64,000 nt of DNA, from positions 1 to 64,000 of the forward strand of contig CBDIHP010000017.1 of assembly GCA_965279195.1 (NCBI GenBank), written 5' to 3'. The notes beneath the pieces were generated by a model that saw nothing but the letters and a program-made list of their open reading frames with translations, made no database searches and had not been told where the DNA came from. Shown here piece by piece: positions 18,651 through 26,148 of the stretch. The translations under genes were made by a program, and so were the position numbers. Position 1 is the first letter of the stretch, and every line of letters starts with the position of its first letter. Origin of the DNA: CBDIHP01 sp965279195. GTDB taxonomy: Bacteria; Planctomycetota; Planctomycetia; Isosphaerales; Isosphaeraceae.

Positions 18651-19175
18651 TCAGAACGGGATGTCTTCGTCCTCGGACTCGGTCTCGATCGGCCGCGACG
18701 GGGCGGGGCGGGCGGGGGCGGATCCGGCGTTCGAGTAGCTCCGGCTGGGGCCATTTGCCGCGCGGGGCTCGGGGGCACGACGCGGGGCCGGGGCCGGGGC
18801 GGAATATTCGCCTTCACCTCCGCCACCCATGTCGCCGCCGCCATCCCGCCGCTCCAGGAACTGGACCCGATCCGCCTCGACCTTCACCTTCGTCCGGTTC
18901 TCGCCCGTCGGCGACTGCCAGCTCTCCATCTTGAGGTAGCCCTCCACGTGGATGGCGCTCCCCTTCTTGAGATACTGGCAGCAGTTCTCCGCCTGGCGGT
19001 TCCAGACCGTGATATCGATGTAGAGCGTTTCCTTCTTCGATTCCCCGTCCTTGCCCATCCAGGTGCGGCTGGTGGCGAGGCGGAGGTCGGTGACGGCGGT
19101 CCCGCCGCCGGTGTAGCGTAGTTCGGGGTCGTGCGTGAGACGGCCCATCAAGAAGACACGATTCAGGTCGGCCAT
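18651..19175 (-). CDS. ssb: Single-stranded DNA-binding protein
   Basis: 174 residues starting MADLNRVFLMGRL. The OB-fold is complete (DPELRYTGGGTAVTDLRLA, KKETLYIDITVWNRQAE, GSAIHVEGYLKMESW). A Gly/Pro/Ala-rich linker follows, ending in the acidic tip DEDIPF that binds SSB partner proteins. GGGAGG about 11 bases upstream supports the 19175 start over the longer open frame. It lies between rpsF and rplI, as in many bacteria. Confidence 0.95.
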   Translation of the reverse strand: MADLNRVFLMGRLTHDPELRYTGGGTAVTDLRLATSRTWMGKDGESKKETLYIDITVWNRQAENCCQYLKKGSAIHVEGYLKMESWQSPTGENRTKVKVEADRVQFLERRDGGGDMGGGGEGEYSAPAPAPRRAPEPRAANGPSRSYSNAGSAPARPAPSRPIETESEDEDIPF

Positions 19176-19510
19176 CGCCCTGTCCCTCCCACTGACGGAC
19201 CTCGACTGAAACCCGAGGCCCGGTCTGACCCGTCCGCCTCGCATCCCCGCGACCCAGCGGTAAACGCTTGTTCCCTATCGGGACTGTACCACAGGGTCCG
19301 GCCGGAGACAAGTTCGCGGGCCCAACTTGGCAGGGGCCCGGAGTCGGTATCGGTTATCGAGGTCGTCCCGGATCAACACGATCCAGCGGAAAGACAGGAT
19401 GGGAAGGCTGGGGACGGTTGATGGCTTATGCGTGATGGGTTAAGGGAAAAGTAGACAGGTCACCCCATCCTCCCCGCTCACCCATCACCCATTCCCCATC
19501 ACCCAGGTCC
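19176..19510. other. rpsF-ssb spacer with repeats
   Basis: 335 bases within the ribosomal/replication run, long for such an operon. It contains a degenerate heptamer array (separate entry) and TGATGGCTTATGCGTGATGGGTT at about 19427-19441, which can pair partly with it. No reading frame with coding character is seen. It may carry a separate ssb promoter, but no boxes are clear. Confidence 0.5.
19480..19505 (+). repeat. Degenerate 7-bp tandem repeat (ACCCATC)
   Basis: Three and a half units ACCCATC, ACCCATT, ACCCATC-like and ACCCA, immediately after the rpsF stop on the minus strand. It is the complement of the GATGGGT array at 53377, so the same unit occurs twice in the window. Confidence 0.7.
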
Positions 19511-19918
19511 TCAGTCGTCCCGGCGGCGGCGGCGGGGACGATCGTCCATCTCCTCCTCGCGGCGATCCTCGTCTTCGGATCCGGGGGTCGAATTCATGGC
19601 CCGGTCGACCAGGAGGTCGACGAGCTTGGGGTGGACCTTGAGGATCAGCTCGCGGAGGATGACGTCGTTGAGGTGGCAGTCGGAGACGATCTCCTTGAGG
19701 GCGGAGCCGTCGGTCTTGAAGTAGGTCAGAAGGTACGTGCCCTTCTTGTGGCCTTCGACCGCGTAGGCGAGCCGGCGCTCGTCCCACTGGCGGCTGGCGA
19801 CGATCTCGGCGTTGTGCTTGGCGAGGATGTCGTGGACCTGACGGACGGCGTCATCCCAGGAGACGGCGACCTTGGCGCTGTCGAGCAGGAACATCCCTTC
19901 ATACGTATTAACTGACAA
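19511..19918 (-). CDS. rpsF: 30S ribosomal protein S6
   Basis: 135 residues with the S6 pattern YEGMFLLD, ILAKHNAEIV, WDERRLAYAVEGHKKGTYLLTYF and ILRELILKV. An Asp/Glu- and then Arg-rich tail (DRREEEMDDRPRRRRRDD) follows the core. The start is TTG at 19918, chosen because GGAGG sits eight bases upstream and the next Met would remove the conserved first strand. It binds the central 16S domain with S18. It lies after pth and before ssb. Confidence 0.95.
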   Translation of the reverse strand: MSVNTYEGMFLLDSAKVAVSWDDAVRQVHDILAKHNAEIVASRQWDERRLAYAVEGHKKGTYLLTYFKTDGSALKEIVSDCHLNDVILRELILKVHPKLVDLLVDRAMNSTPGSEDEDRREEEMDDRPRRRRRDD

Positions 19919-20029
19919 GGGCGAATCCTCCAGCGGCGGGGCCGATCGGAACCGGCCGTCGTGGGCTTTGGGCTTGGCGTGCGATCGGGTGTTGGATACG
20001 TCAGACAGTCTGTCGGATGGCGGGGCCGG

Positions 20030-20605
20030 TCACTTGGACCCGGTGGGCCCGTTGAATCGGTTCATCGCCGCCGGGAGCCCCTGCGAGGTCCAGACGGCCA
20101 CCGCCTGCGCGGTGAGGATCAGGGCGTCATCGACGACGGGCACCTCGGCGGACCGGAACCGGCTCAGGACGAAGTCGGCGGCCTCGATCGGGCCGCGTTC
20201 GCCGATCCCGATCCGGAGCCTCGGGTACTCGTCCGTCCCCAGGTGGGCGGCGATGTCCCGGAGCCCCTTCTGGCCGCCGTCGGACCCGCCTGCGCGGATC
20301 CGGAGCTTGCCGAGGGGGAGGGTCAGGTCGTCGCAGATCACCAGGATGTCGGTCAGGGGGATCTTGTAGAACCGGGCCGCCTGGGCCACGCTCCGGCCGC
20401 TCAGATTCATGAAGGTCTGCGGCTTGAGCAGCAGGACCCTCTTGAAGTCGATCTCGGCCTCCGCGAGGAGGCCGTCGAACTTGGCGGCGAACTTCGCACC
20501 CGAGCCGGCCGACGCGATGCGGTCGACCGCTTCGAATCCGATGTTGTGGCGGGTCCCTTCGTACTTGGTCCCAGGATTCCCGAGCCCGACGACGAGCTTG
20601 ACCAT
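20030..20605 (-). CDS. pth: Peptidyl-tRNA hydrolase
   Basis: 191 residues from MVKLVVGLGNPG. It recycles tRNA from prematurely released peptidyl-tRNA. Family motifs are visible: GTKYEGTRHNIGFEA with the catalytic His, KPQTFMNLSG, ICDDLTLPLGKLRIRAGGSDGGQKGL and RLRIGIG. A GTG 15 bases upstream (20620) is an alternative start; I prefer the ATG that begins the conserved strand. It lies just downstream of rplY, a common pairing. Confidence 0.94.
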   Translation of the reverse strand: MVKLVVGLGNPGTKYEGTRHNIGFEAVDRIASAGSGAKFAAKFDGLLAEAEIDFKRVLLLKPQTFMNLSGRSVAQAARFYKIPLTDILVICDDLTLPLGKLRIRAGGSDGGQKGLRDIAAHLGTDEYPRLRIGIGERGPIEAADFVLSRFRSAEVPVVDDALILTAQAVAVWTSQGLPAAMNRFNGPTGSK

Positions 20606-20703
20606 ACCGGTTGGCGTCACCTTGAGACGAGGTCGAGTCGGCCGAGAACCGGCCGGCCGGCGTCAATCGCTCGACGCGAGGGGCCGGCCATCTCCGTGCC
20701 GGC

Positions 20704-21348
20704 TCAGTCCTTGTCCTTTTCCTTCCGCTCGGGCTTGATGACCTCGGGCTGGCTCACAGTCTCGCCCTCGGCCGGGGCCGGCTCCGCGGCGCGGCTGACG
20801 ACGTGGACGACGAGCGTCTCGGGGTCGATGTTCAGCTTGACGCCGGCCGGCAGGGCGAGATCCTTGGCATGGACCGCCTCGCCGATCTGGAGGTTGCTGA
20901 CGTCGACCTTGAGGGCGTCGGGGATGGCGTTGGCGGGGCAGATGACCGGGATCTCGTGCACGAGGATCTCGAGCGTCCCGCCCTGGCTGGCACCGGGGGA
21001 GACGCCGCGAATCTCGACGTGGACCTCGGTGTGGATCGCCTCATCCGCCGAAACGCGGGCGAAGTCGACGTGGATGATTTCCTTGCCGAGGTGGTCCCAC
21101 TGGAGCTCGCGGACCATGACGGTCTCGGACGAGCCGCCGAACTGGAGTTCCGCCAGGTGGGTCGACTTCTTGAGCATCTCCCAGACGCTCTCTCGGGTCA
21201 GCGAGACGGGGGTCGGGGTCTGCTTGTGCCCGTAGATGATCGCGGGGATGCGTCCCTTGGCGCGGAGCTTGCGGGCCACCCGCGAACCGGTGCCGCGATT
21301 CTTCTGGGGATCGCGAGGCTCCGCCTGAATCTTGACCGCTTCGGCCAT
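20704..21348 (-). CDS. rplY: 50S ribosomal protein L25 (CTC form)
   Basis: 214 residues, the two-domain CTC form. The 5S-rRNA-binding L25 domain comes first (GSRVARKLRAKGRIPAIIYG). A TL5/CTC C-terminal beta domain follows (EVHVEIRGVSPGASQGGTLE, DVSNLQIGEAVHAKDLALPAGV). An acidic/basic tail (KPERKEKDKD) ends it. First visible gene of the run leading to dnaB. Confidence 0.95.
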   Translation of the reverse strand: MAEAVKIQAEPRDPQKNRGTGSRVARKLRAKGRIPAIIYGHKQTPTPVSLTRESVWEMLKKSTHLAELQFGGSSETVMVRELQWDHLGKEIIHVDFARVSADEAIHTEVHVEIRGVSPGASQGGTLEILVHEIPVICPANAIPDALKVDVSNLQIGEAVHAKDLALPAGVKLNIDPETLVVHVVSRAAEPAPAEGETVSQPEVIKPERKEKDKD

Positions 21349-22329
21349 GGCTAACTCATTCTCGATCCGAAAAGCCCGCGACCGGCGACGACCGCTCCAT
21401 CCGCCCGCTCACCCGTTGAGATGAGGGGTGCTGCCGCCGGAGGCCAGAGGCCCTCGTGGCCTCGGAGCCTTGTCCGGGTCAGTTGGGGTCAGGTGACGAA
21501 AAAGCGGTCCGGGTGGACCGCGCATCGCGTGATTATCGCGGCCCCCCATCCAAACTGCAAGGTCAAAGCCCCGGCTTTTCCCGGTAGGAAGGGCTGAACC
21601 AACCGTTCCGAGGTGACAGCGATAAAGACTTATGGCGAAACGAATCGCTGTAAGCCAATTACTCTCAGGGACTTGCTCGATTCGGACCCGAAAGCCCTGG
21701 GAGCGACCGACTGCATAAGACCTGCAAATGATATCGTCTCGCTTGCGTGAATAACGCCCGATTGCATGAGGTCACGCAAGGTTTGCCTTCTCTATTTTAT
21801 CTATTTAGCTTGGCTTACTCAGCCTCCGGTGTTGCGATCGAGATCCGCCATTTTCCAGCATCTCTTTCACCATGGAAGGGGTGGGTGCGCTGCGACTCGG
21901 CCGAGCCGCAGCGAACCGACAGGGCGTTGGTTCGGAAGGACCCGCCGCGAGGACGAGTCCGGCGCACCTTACAGGGCTGACCTGCGATTCGATTCTTTAA
22001 GGTGATGACCCTCCGGCTGGGACTGGCGGGCGGAGGTGGTGCCGGACCCGGACGAGATCCTGGGCCAATCGACGGGGGTCGTGGCGACGGTCGACGCGGT
22101 GATCCTCGACCGCTGCGGGACCCGGTTCAACCTGGAGAGGCGGGCTGTGGAGTCGGAGGTGCCGGCGCGGCCCGGATCGTCCCGCTGGGCGGGGCGGGGG
22201 ACATTGGAGTAAGATACTGGCGTCCCCGGCGACGGTCTGCCTTTTCTCCATTCCTCGACACGTCTTACATGCGAGTCTGGCCGGGGACGACGCGGCCGGA
22301 CCGTTGTTGTCCGGGGAGGATCATCGGCG
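21349..22329. other. Long gene-poor region between rplY and the solute-binding lipoprotein
   Basis: About 980 bases. Bases 21550-21870 are AT-richer than the rest of the window and have no frame of coding character. Bases 22009-22212 look like coding sequence without a start (separate entry). No tRNA cloverleaf or T-loop was found. The rplY promoter must lie at its left end; I cannot name its boxes. Confidence 0.5.
22009..22212 (+). pseudogene. Possible gene remnant or tiny GTG-start ORF
   Basis: An open stretch of 67 codons after two consecutive TGA codons. Its GC-rich third positions and protein-like sequence (ILGQSTGVVATVDAVILDR, then CGTRFNLERRAV) stand out from its AT-rich surroundings. 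There is no ATG; the first possible start is GTG at 22036. I do not recognise the family. It may be the 3' remnant of a lost gene, and its coding status is uncertain. Confidence 0.25.
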
Positions 22330-23394
22330 ATGCGCGGTGGTTGGATTCGAAGGATGGGACTCGCCTGCCTCGGTGGCTTCGTCCTGGCGGGGATCGGCTG
22401 CGACTCGGCCCAGATGCTGCCGCCTCAGCCGAAGGCCCTGAAGTCCGCGAGCAACGCGGCCAGCGGCACCAAGGCCAAGGAGCTGGTGGTCGTCTTCCCC
22501 GGCGACGACTCGCTCGAATATCGGATCTGGGAGCAGCTCGCCCGGATCGAAGCGGGCCGCGAGAAGGTCACATACCGTGTCTTCCGGCCCGACGCCGCCA
22601 AGTCCCCGGCCGATCAGGCGACGGAGCAGGCCAAGTTCGTGAAGGAGGCCGTCGCCCAGGGGGCCACCGGCATCATCATCCTTCCCATGGATCCCAAGGG
22701 GATTGCCCAGACCCTCGCCGACGCCGAGGCGAAGAAGGCGACCGTCATCGTCCTGAACCGGGGGGTCAAGAAGCCCGGCTCGACCGAGGACTTCCGGCTC
22801 ATCCGGCCCGCCGGCAACCTGGATTACTCCAAGCGGATCGTGGACGCCGTGCTCGACGACATGAGGCGCGAGAAGGTCGATCCGAAGGCGAAGGCCATCC
22901 TCGTGAGCGACCAGACCGAGGACCCCGTGAACCTGGAGCGGTCCAAGTCGTTCGAGGAGGTCGCGAGGAAGTCAGGGCTGAACGTCGTCAAGACGCTGGT
23001 CGTCAAGGGCGAGACGACCGACACCCAGAAGCAACTGCTCGAAGCCGTCCGGGCGGTCCCCGACGTCCAGGTGGTCCTCGCCGACGGCGACCTCGCGCTG
23101 AATGCGGCCGTCACGGTGCGGAGCGAGGGCAAGGGGACCTACAAGTATCTCATCGGCGGCTACACCTCGAGCAAATCCGGCATGGACATCGCTGCGCTCG
23201 GTCAGGTCTCGGCCCTCGTGGAACGGAACCTCGGGGCGCAGGTCCGCAAGGCCGTCGTCACCGCGACGACCCTGATGCGGGGCGAGACGCTGCCCAAGTC
23301 GCTGGAGCCCGAATACTCCTTCAAGCGGGGCGCGAACGCGACGACCTTCCCCAAGATCTTCACCGACACCCCGCAAACCAAGGACGCGCACTGA
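22330..23394 (+). CDS. Lipoprotein sugar-type solute-binding protein
   Basis: 354 residues. The N-terminus is a lipoprotein signal with lipobox LAGIGC, so it should be membrane-anchored outside the cytoplasmic membrane. The mature part has the type I periplasmic-binding fold: VVVFPGDDSLEYRIWEQLA, ATGIIILPMDPKGIAQTL, KATVIVLNRG, KAILVSDQTED and VQVVLADGDLALNAA. It resembles the ribose/galactose-binding (Peripla_BP_4) group. No ABC permease or ATPase gene is adjacent, so it may be an orphan receptor or use a distant transporter. The ligand is unknown. Confidence 0.78.
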   Translation: MRGGWIRRMGLACLGGFVLAGIGCDSAQMLPPQPKALKSASNAASGTKAKELVVVFPGDDSLEYRIWEQLARIEAGREKVTYRVFRPDAAKSPADQATEQAKFVKEAVAQGATGIIILPMDPKGIAQTLADAEAKKATVIVLNRGVKKPGSTEDFRLIRPAGNLDYSKRIVDAVLDDMRREKVDPKAKAILVSDQTEDPVNLERSKSFEEVARKSGLNVVKTLVVKGETTDTQKQLLEAVRAVPDVQVVLADGDLALNAAVTVRSEGKGTYKYLIGGYTSSKSGMDIAALGQVSALVERNLGAQVRKAVVTATTLMRGETLPKSLEPEYSFKRGANATTFPKIFTDTPQTKDAH

Positions 23395-23422
23395 CGCGGA
23401 CATCCAGCGACCACGGACGAAA

Positions 23423-23456
23423 GGCGAGCGAGGGAACCGCGTCTCCCTCGCTCGCC
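23423..23456. terminator. Hairpin terminator between convergent genes
   Basis: A perfect 12-base inverted repeat, GGCGAGCGAGGG and complement, with a 10-base loop. It lies between the stops of the solute-binding gene (23394) and the LarA-like gene (23492), so it can act for both. It has no long T run. Confidence 0.6.
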
Positions 23457-23491
23457 TCGTGCATTGTACGTGAAAGTCCGGCCCTGTTCGC

Positions 23492-24802
23492 TCAGTGGGC
23501 GGCGTAGGCATGACCGGCGGCGCGGCGGCCCCGGACGCTCTCGGGGAACATCGACTCCTGGTCGAGCGTCCCGTCGATGGAGTACGGCAGCTCCTCGAAG
23601 TCCGACTCGAACGACAGGTGCGGGTGGTCCCGGACCTCCGCCGCGAGCGGCTCCGTGACCCACAGGGTGTTGACTTCCAGGGTGTTGGGGATCAAGACCA
23701 TCCGAGCCTCGCTGGGGTCAATCCGCCAGCAGGTGTCGAGGCACGAGGCGATCACTTCGCGGTCGGTCGGCATCGTGATCGGGATCCGCGCCCGTTCCAG
23801 GAAGCAAGAGGTCAGGACGTTGATCCGGAACGGCCCCGGCTCCAGCTTACTGACGAGTCTGTCGGTCGTGAGGTCGGCGAACCCGACGCCCACGATATTG
23901 CCGTGGCTCTCCTCGGAGACGTCGAGCACGGCCAATCGGGTGACCAGCGGGCGGGGGAAGTCGGGCATGGTCTCGACCATCAGCCGGCCGATGACGTTCG
24001 GGTCCATCCCCGCTCCCGAGTAGTTCTTGCCGATCTCGCCGACAATCAGCACGTCGATCTGATCGAACGGCAAGCGTCCCATGAGGTTGCGCGCCTTCTG
24101 GAGCAGGCCCGGCTCGACGTCGAGGATCGTCTCGGGCTCGACCGCGACGATCTCGGCCGGCACATCCTCGGCATTTTCCAGAACGGCCAGGCCGAGGGCG
24201 AACTTGGTATTCTGGACCAGGAACTTGCCGACCGCCGGCAGGACCTCGCGCATCCCGCGGAGGCCGAGCTTGTGGATCTGGCTGGCCCCTTCGCGCTTGC
24301 CAAGGCCGATCACGAGCATCTTGAGGACGCCCGACTCGTAGTCGCCCACGAAGTCGGTGTGCGGCTTGACCCGGTTCAGGAGGACGATGCCGTCGGCGCC
24401 CAACGCGTTGCGGTCGAAATAGATCGGCAATCCGACGGGGTTGGTGCCGAGCACGACCGAGTCCATGTCGGTGCGGACCTCGACGCCCATCGCCTCGGGC
24501 GTGATGCCGTAGCCGGCGAGGAGTTCGCGCTGGCCCTCGGAGGTCGCCCCGCCGTGGGATCCCATCGCGGCGACGATGAAGGGCTTGTAGCCCATGCCCT
24601 TCAGGGTCTCGACGGCGGCCTTCGCGATCACGGGGATGGTGGTGATCCCTCGGCTTCCCACTCCGAGCGCGATCGTACCGCCGGCGGGAACCCGCTTGCG
24701 CAGTCCGCTCTCCTCGATCAGGCGCTTGACCGTGCCGGGGATGTCCGCGACCCGGGGTTGGGGGACCGCTTGCCGAACCTTCGCCACCTTGGGGAAGACC
24801 AT
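23492..24802 (-). CDS. LarA-like (nickel-dependent lactate racemase superfamily) protein
   Basis: 436 residues from MVFPKVAKV; AAAAAGGA upstream supports this start. Recognisable features are GVGSRGITTIPVIAKA, the GSHGGATSEGQRELLAGYGI segment typical of LarA N-domains, LLNRVKPHTDFVGDYESG with conserved His, and VGEIGKNYSGAGMDPNV. LarA binds a nickel-pincer cofactor made by LarB/C/E and racemises 2-hydroxy acids. None of those maturation genes is in the window. Many LarA homologues act on other substrates or are uncharacterised, so only the superfamily is called. Confidence 0.75.
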   Translation of the reverse strand: MVFPKVAKVRQAVPQPRVADIPGTVKRLIEESGLRKRVPAGGTIALGVGSRGITTIPVIAKAAVETLKGMGYKPFIVAAMGSHGGATSEGQRELLAGYGITPEAMGVEVRTDMDSVVLGTNPVGLPIYFDRNALGADGIVLLNRVKPHTDFVGDYESGVLKMLVIGLGKREGASQIHKLGLRGMREVLPAVGKFLVQNTKFALGLAVLENAEDVPAEIVAVEPETILDVEPGLLQKARNLMGRLPFDQIDVLIVGEIGKNYSGAGMDPNVIGRLMVETMPDFPRPLVTRLAVLDVSEESHGNIVGVGFADLTTDRLVSKLEPGPFRINVLTSCFLERARIPITMPTDREVIASCLDTCWRIDPSEARMVLIPNTLEVNTLWVTEPLAAEVRDHPHLSFESDFEELPYSIDGTLDQESMFPESVRGRRAAGHAYAAH

Positions 24803-24868
24803 CCCGCGCCGTCCTTTTTCTTTCGAATGAGAGTTGCCGAGAGAGTTTCGGGCGGTTCCGGAACGCAA

Positions 24869-24913
24869 ACGACCCCGCCGGGCCCCATGGTAGGGGCGGC
24901 CCGGAGGGGTCGT
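24869..24913 (-). terminator. Hairpin terminator after the Tyr/Gly-rich secreted protein gene
   Basis: ACGACCCC(G/T)CCGGGCC pairs with GGCCCGGAGGGGTCGT with one mismatch around a loop of about 13 bases. It lies 38 bases past the stop of the minus-strand gene ending at 24951 and upstream of the LarA-like gene. Confidence 0.55.
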
Positions 24914-24950
24914 CAATCGCAAGGATCGGCGGCCTTCGAACGGTCGAGGC

Positions 24951-25382
24951 TCAGGGCCCGAACATCACGGGCGACTGGAAGCCCGGCCCGAAGCCGGGGG
25001 CGTAGGCACCGACAGCGGGCGACCAGGCCCCGGCCTTGTAGGGGTAGGTGAACGTCGAGTAGCCGTTCGCGCCGTACATGTAGCCGGGGGCGGAAGCCCC
25101 CGCACGCCACAGGCCCGCGCCGAAGGCACCGGGCAGGACGGTCGCGGGCGGATAGCCGTAGCCGTAGCCGCCGCCATAGGGCGAGCTGTAGGCGCTGTAG
25201 GTTCGGATCGAGCCGTAGGAGGCCCAACCGTAGCTCACGCCGTAGTTCCCGGGCGGGGCGTAGACGTCGCCGGGGGCGGCGATGGTGACGCGGGGAGTGC
25301 GGGCAGGGGCCTGAGCGTGGGACGAGGCCGTCATCAACGAGAACGCGGCGGCTAGGAGCAGGCCGCCGATCAGGGTCCGCAT
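24951..25382 (-). CDS. Small secreted Tyr/Gly/Ala-rich protein 1
   Basis: 143 residues from MRTLIGGLLLAAAF. The signal peptide probably ends SSHA before QAP. The mature part is low in charge and rich in Tyr, Gly, Pro and Ala (YGGGYGYGYPPATVLPGAF), with no Cys. No enzyme motif is seen. The next gene upstream (25574) has a very similar signal and composition, so the two look like tandem diverged copies. It may be a surface or matrix component, which is inference from composition. Confidence 0.7.
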   Translation of the reverse strand: MRTLIGGLLLAAAFSLMTASSHAQAPARTPRVTIAAPGDVYAPPGNYGVSYGWASYGSIRTYSAYSSPYGGGYGYGYPPATVLPGAFGAGLWRAGASAPGYMYGANGYSTFTYPYKAGAWSPAVGAYAPGFGPGFQSPVMFGP

Positions 25383-25573
25383 CGGAATCTCCAGACTTCC
25401 CAACCGGGCTTTGGGATCTCGGGGTCGATCGGGTCGGGTTCGGACCTTCAAGTTTACGACACCGATTCGCCGAGGGGCCTCGGATTCCCGAAAAACGCCG
25501 AAAGGAGAGACCCGGGCGTTGCGGCTCAGGCCTCCCCTTGGTGTCCCGATCGAGGGATCAGGGTTTCGTCCGC

Positions 25574-25927
25574 TCAACGCCAGCGGCGGCCACCGAAGAA
25601 CGGGACGCCGACGCCGCGATTGCCGCGGTAATAGCCCCGGCCGTAACCGTAGTTCCGATAGGAGTTTCCGTAGTACGGTGAGCTGTAGCCATAGTTGTAG
25701 GTCGAGTAGCCCGGCGCCACATAGCCGCGGTAGCCCGAGTTGTAGTAAGTGGTCGTGCTGGGGTAGCCGTAGCCGTAACCGTAGTACGGATTGGCGTAAC
25801 CGCCCGTCCCGATGTTGATGCCGCCGTTGTAGGGGTTGCCGATCGAGATGCCGACCTGCGCCTTGGATTCGCCCGCCAGTCCCAGGACCAGCCCGCCCGC
25901 CAGCAAGAGCCCGGTGATCGTCCGCAT
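25574..25927 (-). CDS. Small secreted Gly/Tyr/Asn-rich protein 2
   Basis: 117 residues from MRTITGLLLAGGLVLG; the signal peptide probably ends ESKA before QVG. The mature part is built of Gly-Tyr-Asn runs (NPYYGYGYGYPSTTTYYN) and ends in a basic GGRRWR tail. It has no Cys and no recognised domain. A longer open frame upstream begins with unsecreted-looking sequence, so the start at the signal peptide is preferred. Likely a paralogue of the 24951 gene. Confidence 0.7.
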   Translation of the reverse strand: MRTITGLLLAGGLVLGLAGESKAQVGISIGNPYNGGINIGTGGYANPYYGYGYGYPSTTTYYNSGYRGYVAPGYSTYNYGYSSPYYGNSYRNYGYGRGYYRGNRGVGVPFFGGRRWR

Positions 25928-26148
25928 GGTGTGTCTCCGTCTTGAGTTCCGCCGCCAGCATTTCGGGCGGCCGTCATTCGAAGGTAGGATGCAGGGCCCG
26001 TGCCAAACGAACCCAATCCGATTTTGGGCAACCAAAACTCTAAAAGCAAAGATTCCAAAATCCCAACTTGCCCCGGCCTGGAGATCCCGGTACGCTGGGG
26101 CGAAGAATGGCTTTGTTCCGTCGATTTCGAAACCGGGAGGCAGGCAGG

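Noticed and set aside
21349..22329. tRNA gene in the large gap upstream of rplY
   Set aside because: No GGTTCGAAT-type T-loop with a pairing acceptor stem was found.
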